Positions 1 to 11,069 of a stretch of DNA of 64,000 nt are shown here, one piece after another. How positions within the stretch are numbered: position 1 is the stretch's first letter; each line of letters begins with the position of its first letter. A program made the position numbers and the translations under genes. Location of the stretch: contig OX422217.1 of the NCBI GenBank assembly GCA_949130495.1, positions 544,365,137-544,429,136 of the forward strand. Reading direction: 5' to 3'. The notes beneath the pieces are model-generated. The model was not told where the DNA came from. It saw only the letters and a list, made by a program, of their open reading frames with translations, and made no database searches. Source of the DNA: Sambucus nigra (taxonomy: Eukaryota; Streptophyta; Magnoliopsida; Dipsacales; Adoxaceae).

Positions 1-1732
1 GCTAGAAATACATTTTTCTTCACCTTCATTTTCCTCTTCACTGTTAGCAAGTCTTTGATTACTTTTGCAAAGCTGGAATTTGCTTAATGGCATCGAGGAA
101 AGGAAAATTTATCTTTACTTGCTTTAGCACTTCTAGCACTTCATCACGGGGGTTCCTTTGTCGGAAGGAATCAACCTTTGAGGAAATGGTGCCGCGGTGG
201 GTGGTTTCACTAATACCTCGGGCCCACTATTGTCTTCTTTATCACTCTCATTCAAGGGGACATCTTCCACCTCTTTCTTGCCGGGAAAAATCTCATTGTC
301 TTTGGTTGTGTCGTGTGGGGAAGGTGATAAATCAACGACTCTCTCACTACGAAGAGTGGTCACTGCTTGACATTCCTCCTGATGTTCATTATAGGTGGAG
401 CTAACACTAGTTTAACCTTGGGGAGGTTTTTGGCCCTAGGCAGGAAACTTACCCTTCTCTTGGACACTCAACGAGGATTGTATCTTTAAAATATTTGCAT
501 TTATATCGCTGATCAGGCGATCATATCTAGCATTGTCTCCACTCTGGTTATTGATAAATTGGTTCATCGTATCCTCGAGAGTTCTCCGCGATGGAGTTAT
601 ATATGTTCTTTGAGGTGGTGGTGCTTGCACATGGCCTTGCATGTGTGGAGCTTGCTGAAAGTGCGGTGGTGGAGGAAGGGCAACATGTAAATTAGGATTC
701 ATCGCAGCATGTTGTTGCCCATAGCTAAAACCAGGATGGTTTTTCCATGAAGGATTGTAATTCCCGTACGGTGCACCGAAATTACCCTTGAATCCTCCTA
801 TACCACTTACTTGCTCTTAAAGCATTACTTTGTAGGCTGGTATAGTCGAGCATTCCTTAGTTGAATGACCCGCCTCACAAATCACACACACCTTCTCGAT
901 GAGGTTTGGGATGGATCCAATTGGTCCTCTTCCACATACTTCACGTAGGTCTCGCACTCCTTTCTCAAGTAAATCGAGTCGACTGTCCATCATAGAATTC
1001 TTTTCTAAGTGAAATAGGCCAGATTCCGGTGGAGTGGTGGTCACTTGGCGATTTTAATTTTGAGCATTAGGGTCAGATATATCCCAGGATTGGGTAGTCT
1101 CGGCGATATACCTCAGGTGCAACTCAACATCGTGGGTATCTAAATCGATAAATGGACCACTACCCATGGTTTCAACGAGTTTCTTGGAATTAAGGTTCAG
1201 CCCATTATAATTTGCGATGTATCAAATCCATGATGGGGGCACGAAGTAATTAACTCATTGAAACACTAGTAATATCAATGAAATGGTCATTTTCCAATTG
1301 TTTGGAAACTTGAATTTGAGCCTTTATGGAGATTGTTCGATGTGTGGGAAAGAATTTCTTAAGAAATTTAGATTACAACTCATTCCAGGATGCAATCGGG
1401 CTTGGAGGTAAAGACCATATCCAGGTCTTTGCCTTATCGTTTAGCGAGAATGGTAAGAGTTTGAAGCGGATCACCTCTTGTGTGAAAGTTTGATCATTGA
1501 GGGTTTCACACACATCCTCAAATTCCCTGATGTGGAGATATGGATTTTCGGAATCCATACCATGGTAATGGGGTAACATCTGGATTATCCCATTTTTAAA
1601 ATGAAATTGCCCGACATTATACGGGAGTATAATGCATCCCGGAGTGACAGTGCGCTCGGGATATAAGATTTCTCTCAATGGGCAGTACGGGGCCTCTTCC
1701 TCACCGGCAGCTGCACTATCGTGTTGCGACAT
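1..1732 (-). pseudogene. Athila-like gypsy gag and start of pol, broken, cut by window edge
   Basis: Nucleocapsid/capsid polyprotein of a Ty3/gypsy retrotransposon, read leftwards. The capsid part (1,373-1,732, ATG at 1,732) contains MDSENPYLHIREFEDVC and FKLLPFSLNDKAKTW, hallmarks of plant Retrotrans_gag proteins of the Athila/Tat branch. A zinc knuckle CVICEAGHSTKEC (spacing C-2-C-3-H-4-C, usual for this lineage) lies near 850-890. A proline-rich linker with LEDTMNQFI follows at 436-702, and the conserved PFPQRL segment preceding protease at 133-363. The capsid part is in a different frame from the later pieces, which share one frame but are separated by stops, so at least one frameshift and several stops inactivate it. 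Protease, RT and integrase would lie left of base 1. The assignment rests on family motifs; the exact lineage is inferred from the tRNA-Asp primer site. Confidence 0.8.
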
Positions 1733-2097
1733 GTCTCTCTCTCTTAATGACTCGGTATCCTCACTCGTTATGCTCGGGGCGTGCTCTGAGGTGTGTCCTA
1801 AGAAGGAAAACGAAGTGTTATTTGAGATTGAGTGTGACGGTGTGGGAGGTGGAACCCAGAATTGTGGAGCGTTAGGAGTGTGAGGGCTATCAAGGTCGTA
1901 CTCAACTATTGGATTTTCGTGAATGTGGTTTGGAGTATTATGGGGAGTTGGAGTGAGTTCAGAATTTTGTATTAACAGCTTATGAGAGATGATGATGAAT
2001 CTTTTTGTGCTTTTTCAAATTTTTATATGTTTTTGGATTTTGGCAATTTTTGGTCAAAGTTTGAGATTGACTTAATCTAATCCTAAGTCTACCTACC
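1733..2097 (-). other. Untranslated leader of the Athila-like element
   Basis: This stretch lies between the primer binding site and the gag ATG of the left-facing element. No conserved open frame is visible in it, so it is read as the 5' leader of the genomic RNA. Confidence 0.55.
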
Positions 2098-2115
2098 TCC
2101 CCGGCAACGACGCCA
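2098..2115 (-). promoter_or_regulatory. Primer binding site, tRNA-Asp type
   Basis: On the minus strand this reads TGGCGTCGTTGCCGGGGA. It differs at one base from the complement of the tRNA-Asp 3' end used by Athila-type plant elements. It starts three bases inside the LTR edge at 2,119, as expected for minus-strand cDNA priming. Confidence 0.85.
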
Positions 2116-2118
2116 ATT

Positions 2119-3586
2119 TGATCGTGTTGGAAACTGAGCGTCCGTGTAAATACGCTAGTCGTTGTTATCGGCTTCCGACCACAATACAAAAAAAACTAAA
2201 CTTTAACTACACTCTTATGGAGTATAGTGGCGAGTCTGGGTATCGAATCCACAGGGAATGTTTGATAGATTTTAATCGATTTATTACTTCAAAAAAATAA
2301 AGTATAAAAGATTATGATTGAGTGAGAAAGGAAAAAGAGAAAAATAAAGAAGTTAACTAAAACTAATTGGAAAATTAAGGTAGGGACACAATCCCCCAAC
2401 CCTAGAGTATTGATGGTATAAAACTAATCGTAAATTTAAGTGATTAATTAGACCCAGAATTTAGTACTCCCACGCATTACGTATATGAGGCTCAAACCAG
2501 CACTATACTTAATCAGAGGACGAGTAAATCGGTATTGCGATAGTTACACTCGAATTGTATTCTGAAGCATCCCGATTACCATAAAGCAAACGAGATCCAA
2601 AGATCTACAATTGTCGCATTTCTATGCAATACGGTCGTAATAAACCATTAAATCTAGAGGATTAATTTTATATACATGCAACTTCCACATCAGGTTGAGT
2701 TCATGTATCGCAACCTTTAAAAACCTAGCATAACATGGTGAAATTAATGAAAACTACATTATCTACGTTGAATGAACTCATAATTTCTTGGAAAGAGAGA
2801 TGAAATATGAGAAATAATAATAAAAGTGATGGAAATAAAGGTTACCACGATTGAAGAACAAGAACTTGCAAGAAGAAATCAAAGGTTGAAGAAAAATCGA
2901 AAAAGCTCTTGAATTAATGGTGCAAAGTATGTAAATTCTTCTCCTAGATGTTCCTACTTGTTATGGAGCTTTTACATCAATGAAATATTCTTAAAAATAG
3001 TCCTAATGACTAAATATATAGGCTAGAGGTCGTTTAGAAGAGTCACCAAAACATAAAACTCTTTTGGCTAAAAGATAAGCACAAAATAAAAATCTCGTAT
3101 CTGGCAATTTGTCACACTTAGAAAGCGTGACTAATTTTGTACGGATCTGGAGCGTGACTAATTTTGTAGCGGATCTGGAGCGTGACTAATGACCGCATTG
3201 GTTCTTGTAATTTTCATCAACTTCGATCCGGCTTCGGTCTGGGGTTTACTGGAATTTGTATTTCGGATCGGTCCGATATTCCTTTAACTTTTTCTTCAAG
3301 TTTTGACTGCTCATAACTTTCACACCGGGACTCCGATTGAGGTGTCGTTTCTTCCTATGTACTCGTAATTGAAAGCTCTTCAACTTTTCTTAGATGCCTT
3401 ATCCGAATTCTAGGTAAAAATTATAACTTTTCCCTTTTGACTTCTCCTTCTTTTCTTTCTCGATTCTTCAGGTTTCTTTCTTTCTTTATTGACATTAAAT
3501 ACCTGCAAAATTAGTACAAAATACCAGAAACTCGGTGTACTCGTTAGAATAAGTCAGTAGCAAGATTATGAGATAAAATAAAATCA
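2119..3586 (-). repeat. 5' LTR of the Athila-like element
   Basis: In plus orientation the LTR opens with TGATCGTGTTGG immediately beside the primer site and probably closes with ATCA at 3,586, which matches the TGAT opening as an inverted terminus. It holds the phrase TATCGAATCCACAGGGAA near 2,240, common in plant Athila-type LTRs. The same LTR family recurs, diverged, at 28,982. The inner edge is firm. The outer edge is inferred from the terminal inverted motif only. Confidence 0.7.
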
Positions 3587-4425
3587 ATTACGCTGACCGA
3601 GGTGCTAATAGTAACTAAATTAAAGGGGTTAAATTTGGAAGAATTTATGCCTAATCAGTAGACTACCTGGATGAGTGATATCAAGGATTGGATGTCCTCC
3701 ATGTTGGAGTATATCAAGAGTTCAGCTTCTTCCCGTTTTATATCACCTGCCACTTCTGATGAGATCTCGAGTTCTGGGAGTGGAGGATCCATCGCTCGTC
3801 GCAGGGGCAAGTGCCTTCCCTGTGGGAGTTGAGAGCTAGACAGAGAGTTTGTGGGTTCGAGCAATGTACCGTTTGTTTTTCTTTTTTTTCTTTCATCTGC
3901 GAAATGTAACTTAGTAAAGCAAAATATATGAAGGTATATGCATTTTCTTTTTGGTATTTTTCTTGATTTAGTGAAGTATCCTATATGTACTTTAAATTTT
4001 TGGCTGAGATTGTTTATTTTATGCAAAGATAGAGATTGGTATGGAATTGATAATGAAAAGCATAAGAATTGTTATTAAGAAAAAGATTAAAAGTAATTAA
4101 CTTAGAGAAAAGGATTTTTGGGTATGAATTTATTTTAAGAGAAAAAGATTTTCTTGAGAAAAAAATGAGTAAATAACGGGGGCTAATTTTTCAAAATGAG
4201 GATTTTTCTTAAATTGGTTTTGATAAAGAGGAAAGATGGAATCTTCCAAAATAGGGGGTTGCCGATCGGTATACCCCTTGACCTGCCTATTGGCATGGGG
4301 GGGGGGGGGGTCAAGTCAAATCATCCCTAAGCCTTGATTGCACTTTCCTGCACATCAGAGTACTCTTGTGGGGTTGAGTTTTAATCTGGTTTCTAGGGCT
4401 CTTATCTTTTGCCAAAGATTTTAAG
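3587..4425. other. No recognisable gene; AT-rich remnant, possibly decayed 3' LTR of Tat-1
   Basis: There is no supported gene here. A short plus-strand open stretch (about 3,640-3,830) ends in a serine-rich tail but matches no family I know. A run of 14 G occurs at about 4,298-4,311. The bases at 4,240-4,300 (GCCGATCGG, CCTATTGGCAT) resemble the U3/TATA edge of the Tat-1 5' LTR near 16,030-16,140, so part of a diverged 3' LTR may lie here, interrupted on the left by the Athila-like element. Confidence 0.35.
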
Positions 4426-4432
4426 TATAAAA
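4426..4432 (+). promoter_or_regulatory. TATA box of the antisense ORF
   Basis: TATAAAA lies 79 bases before the ATG at 4,505. The intervening leader is pyrimidine-rich, with several CTTC and TTCTTT steps, like a plant 5' UTR with a Y-patch. This suggests the antisense ORF had its own promoter. It is a sequence inference with no transcription evidence. Confidence 0.5.
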
Positions 4433-4504
4433 GGAGGTGTGTGGGATGGGTTTTCTCCACCAGTACCTATATTTTCTTTCTTGCTTCACATTCTTCATTC
4501 TCAA

Positions 4505-5788
4505 ATGGCTCTTCCTATGTGTGAAGGATTCGCTTCTTACCTTGATGGTCCAGAGAACACGTGCTTATATAATGTGGATTACTATGCTTTCAACCTGAAT
4601 CGAGTTTCTCTGTGGAATAACCGAGCCATAGAATGGAAACTATTGGCAGTAGTAGTATAGTTCTGGTATCCTAAAGACCATATCTTTCATTTCGGGCTTT
4701 ATGAGTTTTGTCCCACTTATTAGGAGTTCGCATCTATATTGGGGGTCAGCCCTAGTGTGGCGACAGCTATGCCTAATTTCTCCCATTCTCCCTGGGTTTT
4801 CTTATTGAAGTTTCTTCATATTTCTCCCTCGAAAGCTAGATCGTTAGTTATTGGATGGGCCATTTCTCTTCAGGTAATTTTATATTCAATGCGGCTGAGG
4901 GGTTTTGAAGATGACATCTTTACTGGGGCTATCATTTTAGGCCTTACTGTGAGGCTATTATTGGTGATGGGGGATTTGAGTGCGAATCGCCAGGTTACTG
5001 TGATAATGGCCTGGATGTCTTACCACCATAATCCTGCGATGGTGGTGCTGGCTGAGACCCTGAATGGGTTGGCTTATTGGAAGGAGGTTAGTTCTGACTT
5101 TCTAAGGGGGAGCCCAGTGATGCTATTTATGTGGCTTGTGGAGAGCTTTCGCATGGCGATATCTCCAAAGTACCCTTTGGCGGTTATACCCAATTTTATT
5201 GTTTGCCCTTTCTTCAGATTTGACCCACCTGTAGAGAGTCAAGTATACTTCTTGTAGCGTATGGAGTCCGGTGTCTTCGCTGATCAATTCCCTGGTGGTG
5301 GAACTGATTGCCTATCTTACTGCTTGGAGATTATTAATATGTACAGTTAGTGGGCCTTTGTAAGACTTCTTTATATTCCCCTGAAAGATCCTGCACCAAT
5401 TCGGGTGGGAACAGATTGTTCCCACTCGTATAACAAACTTCTTCCTGAGGAGGATTTGACTGAATTGCTGAGGATGATGATGGGCTCTTTGTGGCAGCGA
5501 TGTCGACCATCCATCTTCCCTTCACAATCTATGGGAGGAGCTTGGCATGTGTCTGAGGACTACCTGAAGTGGTTATGGAAGCGGGTAGTAAAGAAAGTCC
5601 TGGTGAAAGAGACCACCCAAAGGTGGTTCGTGGCTATTGACATCGTGGAAGATGGTGTCGTGGTTCTGTCCAGGCTTGTTAGGGTGTATCGGTCCATGGA
5701 GCACATACGAAATGTCAACCAGGAGTGGGAAAATTAGGGACCTCTATGGGCTAGTAATAATGATGAAGCGGGGTCGTCCAGCAGTTGA
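4505..5788 (+). pseudogene. Antisense accessory ORF of Tat-1, DUF7745/plant-mobile-domain-like
   Basis: A single reading frame of 428 codons runs from ATG (4,505) to TGA (5,786-5,788), antisense to the pol gene beside it. It is interrupted by five in-frame stops, all TAG (4,658, 4,721, 5,255, 5,348, 5,735), and by no frameshift. The segment FWYPKDHIFHFGLYEFCPTY followed, after one TAG, by EFASILG matches the start of the DUF7745 / plant mobile domain family found beside plant gypsy elements. The tail is acidic and serine-rich (DEAGSSSS). Its molecular function is unknown, and relatives are considered derived from transposon proteins. The position, between integrase and the 3' end of a Tat element, is that reported for antisense extra ORFs of this lineage. 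Family assignment is by recall of conserved residues and is moderately secure. Confidence 0.6.
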
Positions 5789-6282
5789 AGGTAATGTTTT
5801 GTGAAGCTTGGGTGATTTTTGTGAAGTTATGGTGATTTCTGTATTTTGTAATTTAGAGGAATTTTTAGGGATAATTTGGTGTAGTTTGGTTTAGGGTTAA
5901 GTTTGTTTAGGAACAATTTGGTCAGTGGAGAGTAGTGGTTGGTTTGGCAACATTTGCCGATACTTCGTGTAGCAGCTTCGTTTTCCTTAATCAGAAATAG
6001 ATTTGATTTTGAACATATTTTTTTGTGCCCCTTGATGAGTTTTGCATTTGAATTATCTAGACCAATCGTTAAGGCGTACATAATCCTTTTGTTCATGTAA
6101 ATGATAAAATGAATCCTCGTTCTCAGAGGTTAGAAAGGAATAACATTTTGTGAAAAAGAAGAGGATCGTACTCATGTATGGCATATAGGCTACCTACGTA
6201 CCTCTGGGGGTTTTGAAATTTTTCATGAGTTTAAATTTTTGAAAAGAAAAGGGTTTTTTAGAGGATCAGGTCCCACGTAGTT
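5789..6282. other. Spacer between antisense ORF and Tat-1 pol
   Basis: No coding signal. The motif TACCTACGTACC with downstream CACGTAGTTC (6,190-6,285) resembles a block in the Tat-1 5' LTR (ACCTACGTAGCC, about 15,457-15,500), so it may be duplicated LTR-derived sequence. Confidence 0.3.
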
Positions 6283-7500
6283 CTAGGTAGGGGCAAATGA
6301 AGAGAATTTTTTTAAATTAGAAAGGGGATGAGAAGAGTCGTAGCGTGTCGAAATTTCAAACTGAGGGTCTAATTTCTTGAGACGATATAGGTTGATTAGA
6401 TGGTCCATCTTTTCTCCATCGAGGTCTATTAGTATAGTGGTTCCCATTGAGAGAATCTTCTTTACAATGTAGGGGCAGCTCCAATTCGGTTTAAATTTAC
6501 CTTTGGGGTTCCAGATGGGTTATATGGTCTTTTTGAGGGAAAGGCCTCCTTCCTGGACACCATAGTCCTTAATTTTCCTGTTGAATGATTGTGATATCCA
6601 ATGATGGTACCCATGTATATGATACAGAGCCTTTACGTTCTTTTCATCCAAGAGTGATAATTCATCAAAGCGGCTTTGATTCCATTCTTCCTTATCGACT
6701 TTGCTTTCGAGTAGGATGTAGAGGGAATGTAGCTCTAGCTCATTGGGTAGAACTGCTTCCATGTCGTACACTAGAGAATAAGGGGTAGCCCCTGTGGGTG
6801 TTTTAATTGAAGTGAGGTAGCCCAAGAGGGCGTAAGGGATTCGTTCTACCCAATTTCTATAGCTCTTAGTTATCTTGTTGGTTATGGTTTTAAGGCTTTT
6901 ATTGGAGACTTCGATGGAACCATTTGTTTAGGGTCGGTAAGGAAAAGATTTGTGTATCTGAATCCTGTATTCGTTAACTAGTTTTGTGACTTCATCTTCG
7001 AAGTGGAGCCTATTATTTGAAACTAACTTGTAGGGAACTTCTTATCGATGGATGATGTTCTTTCTGATAAACTTATCCACTTTGTTGGCATTCAACACCG
7101 CATATGACTCGTATTTGACCCATTTGGTGAAGTAATTAATGATGAATTCATGGTCGTTTGAAGTTTTGGGAGTAACCTTTCTTATAATGTTAATGCCCCG
7201 GGTGGACAAGGGCTAAGGAGAGGTCACGTTGTATAGCTCTCGGGGAGGCAAGTGTTGGATATTAGCAAATTGTTGGCATTTGAGGCATCTTTGAACATAG
7301 GCAGTGCAATCTTGAACCATGGTGGTCTAATAGTAACCTTGACAGATAATATTTTTAGCAAGCATGTGACCGTTCATGTGGAGCTCGCATTCCCCATTAT
7401 GAATCTTATACATTATTTCCTCAACATCAACCCCTGTTACACAGTGCAAATGGGTTCCATCAAAGTTTCTCTTGAACAGTGATTTATCATAAATAATGTA
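6283..7500 (-). pseudogene. Tat-1 integrase, decayed
   Basis: C-terminal part of pol. A zinc-binding region (about 7,250-7,450) retains CQKC. The catalytic core includes YFTKWVKYE, where the usual first Asp is Asn, then SNNRLHF, where the SDNG Asp is also Asn, then a TNGSIEVSNK segment keeping the Glu. After the core comes PTGATPYSLVYDMEAVLP and the C-terminal GKFKPNWSCPYIVKKIL strand. A TAA replaces the residue before TNG, another stop lies before PIWNPKGK (about 6,520), and a stop at 6,283-6,285 closes the gene. With two catalytic Asp residues lost, the enzyme is inactive. Confidence 0.75.
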
Positions 7501-7559
7501 CTAGGCAGCCAATTTACAAAGGGTCGCACCTTCTTTCTTATCTACGTCTTAAGGATACT

Positions 7560-8470
7560 TACCATGTTTAAGGAGACACCAAACCCGACCATATTATAAT
7601 CCTCCTAGGGAATTAGTTCAATGTGGTAGCAGTGAGTAGGCTTAGCTTGCTTCTGAACTAGGAAAGGGGCCATTATTATTCCCTCAGGCATGTCGACCAT
7701 AGAGGCTAGGGTAGCAAGGGCGTTAACCAGGATATTATTTGTATGGGATAAGTAATGGATGTTGACATCTTTATACTGGGAGGCCATATCTTCTAGTCAA
7801 GCATGGAAGGGTATGAGCTTCTCGTCTTTGACTTTCCATTTTCTAAGGATTTGGCCAGTGATAAAGGCAGAGTCTTTGTAAATATCTAGGTATCAGATTT
7901 GTTTCTGAAGGGAGATCTTGAGGCTTATAGTGCACGTATGAAAGGGTAGTCTAATTTGATGGTAATTGGGGTGTGAGAGTCATCAGGGGCGATTTGGAGA
8001 CTCACAATGCCATATCCCTTCTTATTGGCAGATCCGTCAAAGAACATTAGCCATCTAAGGTCCTCCTAAGAGGTGCAGAGAATATCTTTGTTCAAAAATT
8101 TAGGGACCCATACATAGGCTTCTTCCATAGGGTAATCAGCCAGGTAGTCGGAGATGGACCTCTCTTTCATATCTTTCTGTGTGACGTACACAATATCGAA
8201 CTTGGCTAGCAACATCAACCAATAGACCATTCGACTGTACCGATCAAGCTTTTCTAGTAAGTACTTGATGGGATCTATAAGGGATAGTAGTCTGATGGGG
8301 AAAGTAAGCATGTAGTGTCGTAACTTATGTATAACCCAGATCGGGGCAAAGCAGTGTACTTGACTTCGTACCCATCCAATTCCGGCTAGCGCAATAAATG
8401 GCTCTTTCGTTAAGGGATTTCTCAATGTATTAGGCTAGTAAATCCCCGACTGCAGTAATTATAATGATCA
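7560..8470 (-). pseudogene. Tat-1 RNase H and archaeal-type RNase H domains, decayed
   Basis: Two RNase H regions follow RT in the reading direction, as in Tat elements. The first (8,066-8,425) retains KLRHYMLTFPIRLLS and KFDIVYVTQKD, the connection-like RNase H end. The second starts near 8,050 with FFDGSANKKGYGI, which holds the first catalytic Asp, and ends at 7,605-7,787 with NNILVNALATLASM, where the expected Asp of the ADAL motif is Asn. Stops separate the segments. Doubled RNase H domains distinguish Tat elements from most gypsy lineages. Confidence 0.7.
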
Positions 8471-9480
8471 AGTACATGAGGAGGGGGAGACCTGGCTACA
8501 TAGGTATAAGCACCGGAGGTCAGGTAAGGTATCGCTTGATTCTATCAAAGGTTTCTTAGTAGACCTCATTCCATACTTTAGTAGAATCCTTCCAAATAAT
8601 CTTGAAAATGGGTTTGAAAATAGAAATCAGTTAGTTGATGAACCAACTGATATATTGTAGTTTTTCCAAGAATCCTCGAACTTTCTTCTCCGTCCGTGGT
8701 AGTGGCATTTCAATTATGGCTTTGAGCTTGCAGGTTCTGTTTCGATTCCCTTCTCACTCACCATGAACCTCAAAAGTTTTCCTTTTGTGAAGCCAAAAAT
8801 GCATTTTTGTGACCGCATCTGGTTTTGCACTAGTCTCTCAAAAAACCTTCGGATGGAAGGAATATGACATTCACGGTTCTAGACTTGAGGATCATATCGT
8901 CTACATAGACTTCGACCTTATTATGAATAAGGTAGTGTAGGATGATTGTGGCAGCCCTTTGGCAGGTCACCCTAGCCATATTGAGTTCGAATGGCATGAT
9001 AGTGTAGCATAAGGTTCCCCATGGCATGATGAAGGCAATTTTTTCATAATGGACAGGGTACATCTTGATCTGGTTATATCTGGCAAATCCATCGACAAAT
9101 GACTTGAGGACGTGACTAGTCGTGTTGTCCATAATCATGTCATTATTGGGAAATGGATAATCATCCTTTGGGGATGATTTAGTTAAATCCTGAGAGTCGA
9201 CGCATATGAAAAGTTTTCCTCCGAACTTCAGTTTAGGGACGATATTGGCGACCCATATAGGATATTCGACTATGTGAATAAAACCCACATTCAATTTCTT
9301 GACCACTTCCTCTTTGGCTTTGAGCAACTATTCGCTCCGAAGCTTTTGTAGCTTCTGTTTGATCGGTATTAATTATGGGAATGTTAGGCTCTCTTGCTGA
9401 GTTATTTCTGGGTCAATACCGGGCATGTCATCTTAGGACCATGCGGAAACGTCAATGAATTCCTTCAACATCTCACATCG
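8470..9480 (-). pseudogene. Tat-1 reverse transcriptase, decayed
   Basis: The RT core lies at 8,830-9,327: VANIVPKLKFGGKLFICVD, SPKDDYPFPNND, then MPFELNMARVTCQRA and the catalytic box YVDDMILKS (about 8,885-8,910), which is intact. A TAG at 9,328-9,330 interrupts the N-terminal fingers segment, and the part after YVDD is broken by frameshifts. The order and residues match plant Tat RTs. Confidence 0.8.
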
Positions 9481-10599
9481 AGATTAATAACAACAGTCTC
9501 ATCATCATTAATTTAAACGTGACTATGTTTTTTGTTATTCTCCTTATTAAGATCAATTAAGAATTGTTCATTTACAAAATCATCATCATCAAGAGTTTTA
9601 CTAGAATCAAGACAATTAATGTAAGGCACAACAAGATACTCGAAATCTTTATTTATTTCATTTTTAATAAAAATATCATTGAGAACCTTGTCAAAAGAGG
9701 TCTCAGTTACATTAATATTAGAAAAAGGAATAATAACATCAGATGAAGAGATTTTGATAGGGTAGACAGCAGGGTCAGGTTGAATCTGAACAGGTTGGCA
9801 GGTACGATGTTCCAGTTAAGGAGAGGCATGTCAGCAGCTTTAATTTGAGTAGATGGGTCTGACGGCGTGACATCTGAGTGGATCCTGTAAAGAATCAACC
9901 CCAGTGTCTACAGGTTGAATGAGTCCTCGAAATCGCTTTCCTCAGAATCCCTGATAACTGTCATGACTTTCTTAGTGAGAGGTTGAACTTCATGTTGGCA
10001 GTCTGCGGCCCAAGAGTTGTTATCTTGAAAGAATATTTCCAGCCCTGGTTTTATCTTCTTATCGACATGGTCATACCATGGTTCAAGGAATCCGTAGAAG
10101 GGTAAGTCTTCACCCATCTTGATAAACCTTCCATTCAAAGAGTCTCTCAAAACAATTTCTTCTTCTTCTAAGTTTTTTTCGGTCGTGGTCATCGGAGTGC
10201 TTTCAGTTCTTCTAGTGAGAGTTGTTAATCCAGGATACATGGGGGAAAGGCCTAATTTAGGATTATGGGCTTAAGGATCCCTTAGTGGCATCGCCCTAGC
10301 CCTATTTCAAGCATAAAGTGTATGTTCTTAAATATTTGAATCACGTTGACATTACCATGAGGGTTGTGTTTTGGATAGACCCAGTCTTTAAAACTATCTC
10401 CTGATAGAAGGGGAAATGGCTCAACTCTGAAGCTAGAGAGGAGCATTTCATGAATCCCATGTCGGATCTCTAATACCGGATTACTAGTACTAGCAGTGTC
10501 TGAATTATCATCATTCTCCAAGATAGTGATAACCTAGCCATCGATGAAGAATTTCAATTTCTAATGAAGAAAAGAAAATACCCCTTAAATGTTGTGGAG
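9481..10599 (-). pseudogene. Tat-1 protease-RT linker, decayed
   Basis: Low-conservation polyprotein region between protease and RT, broken into several open pieces (9,707-9,898, 9,908-10,240, 10,282-10,521). It is acidic and serine-rich (EEEEIVLRDSLN, DSEESDFEDS), as is usual for this spacer in Tat polyproteins. No catalytic motif is seen. Confidence 0.5.
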
Positions 10600-11069
10600 T
10601 CATGGACGGCCAAGGATAAGGTTGAAACATGCAAGTATGTCAGTGACTTGGAACTCAGTGATAAGATTGATAGGACCAGTACCTATTATGAGTTTTATGA
10701 ACCACATTACCTCTCGATGGGTATTGTCGTAAGCATGCACGACGACTGAAGTGGGAGTGAGATCACTGACTTTCAATCCTAAGAAATTAAAGGTTTTGAG
10801 AGGATAAACATTGAAGGAAAATCCGTTATCAATAAGTGATAGGGGGACTATCTTTCCCAATACTTCAATGGAGATGTTGAGGGTATAATTGTGATCAGAG
10901 ACAATCTTCGATATCTCTACTTCGGAAAAGGAGAGGAGTCTAGAAGAGGTCAAGGACCCAACCATGTTTGTGGCTTCTTTGGAAGTGGTAGAAGGAGGTA
11001 CTGTAAGCCCAGTGAGGAGTTTTATTAGATCATTCCGGTGAAGTTGGGAGGACATGAAATATCTCCATA
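10600..11069 (-). pseudogene. Tat-1 aspartic protease
   Basis: Retropepsin-like domain. The active site reads LIDNGFSFNV (D-N-G rather than D-T/S-G, a variant common in plant Tat elements). It is followed by the flap region VVVHAYDNTHREV and the closing FQVTDILACFNLILGRP. This open segment of about 150 codons contains most of the domain, so it is among the best-preserved parts of Tat-1. Confidence 0.75.

Noticed and set aside
2098..2115. tRNA-Asp 3' end as a tRNA gene fragment
   Set aside because: It lies at an LTR edge and is the complement used for priming, so it is a primer binding site.
3655..4026. 123-codon minus-strand open frame
   Set aside because: Low-complexity composition, no family resemblance, and it runs across AT-rich noncoding sequence. 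It is treated as chance.
4658..5737. TAG-only stops as evidence of stop-codon reassignment or programmed readthrough
   Set aside because: The surrounding elements also carry frameshifts, TAA and TGA stops. Deamination at methylated CAG explains the bias without recoding.
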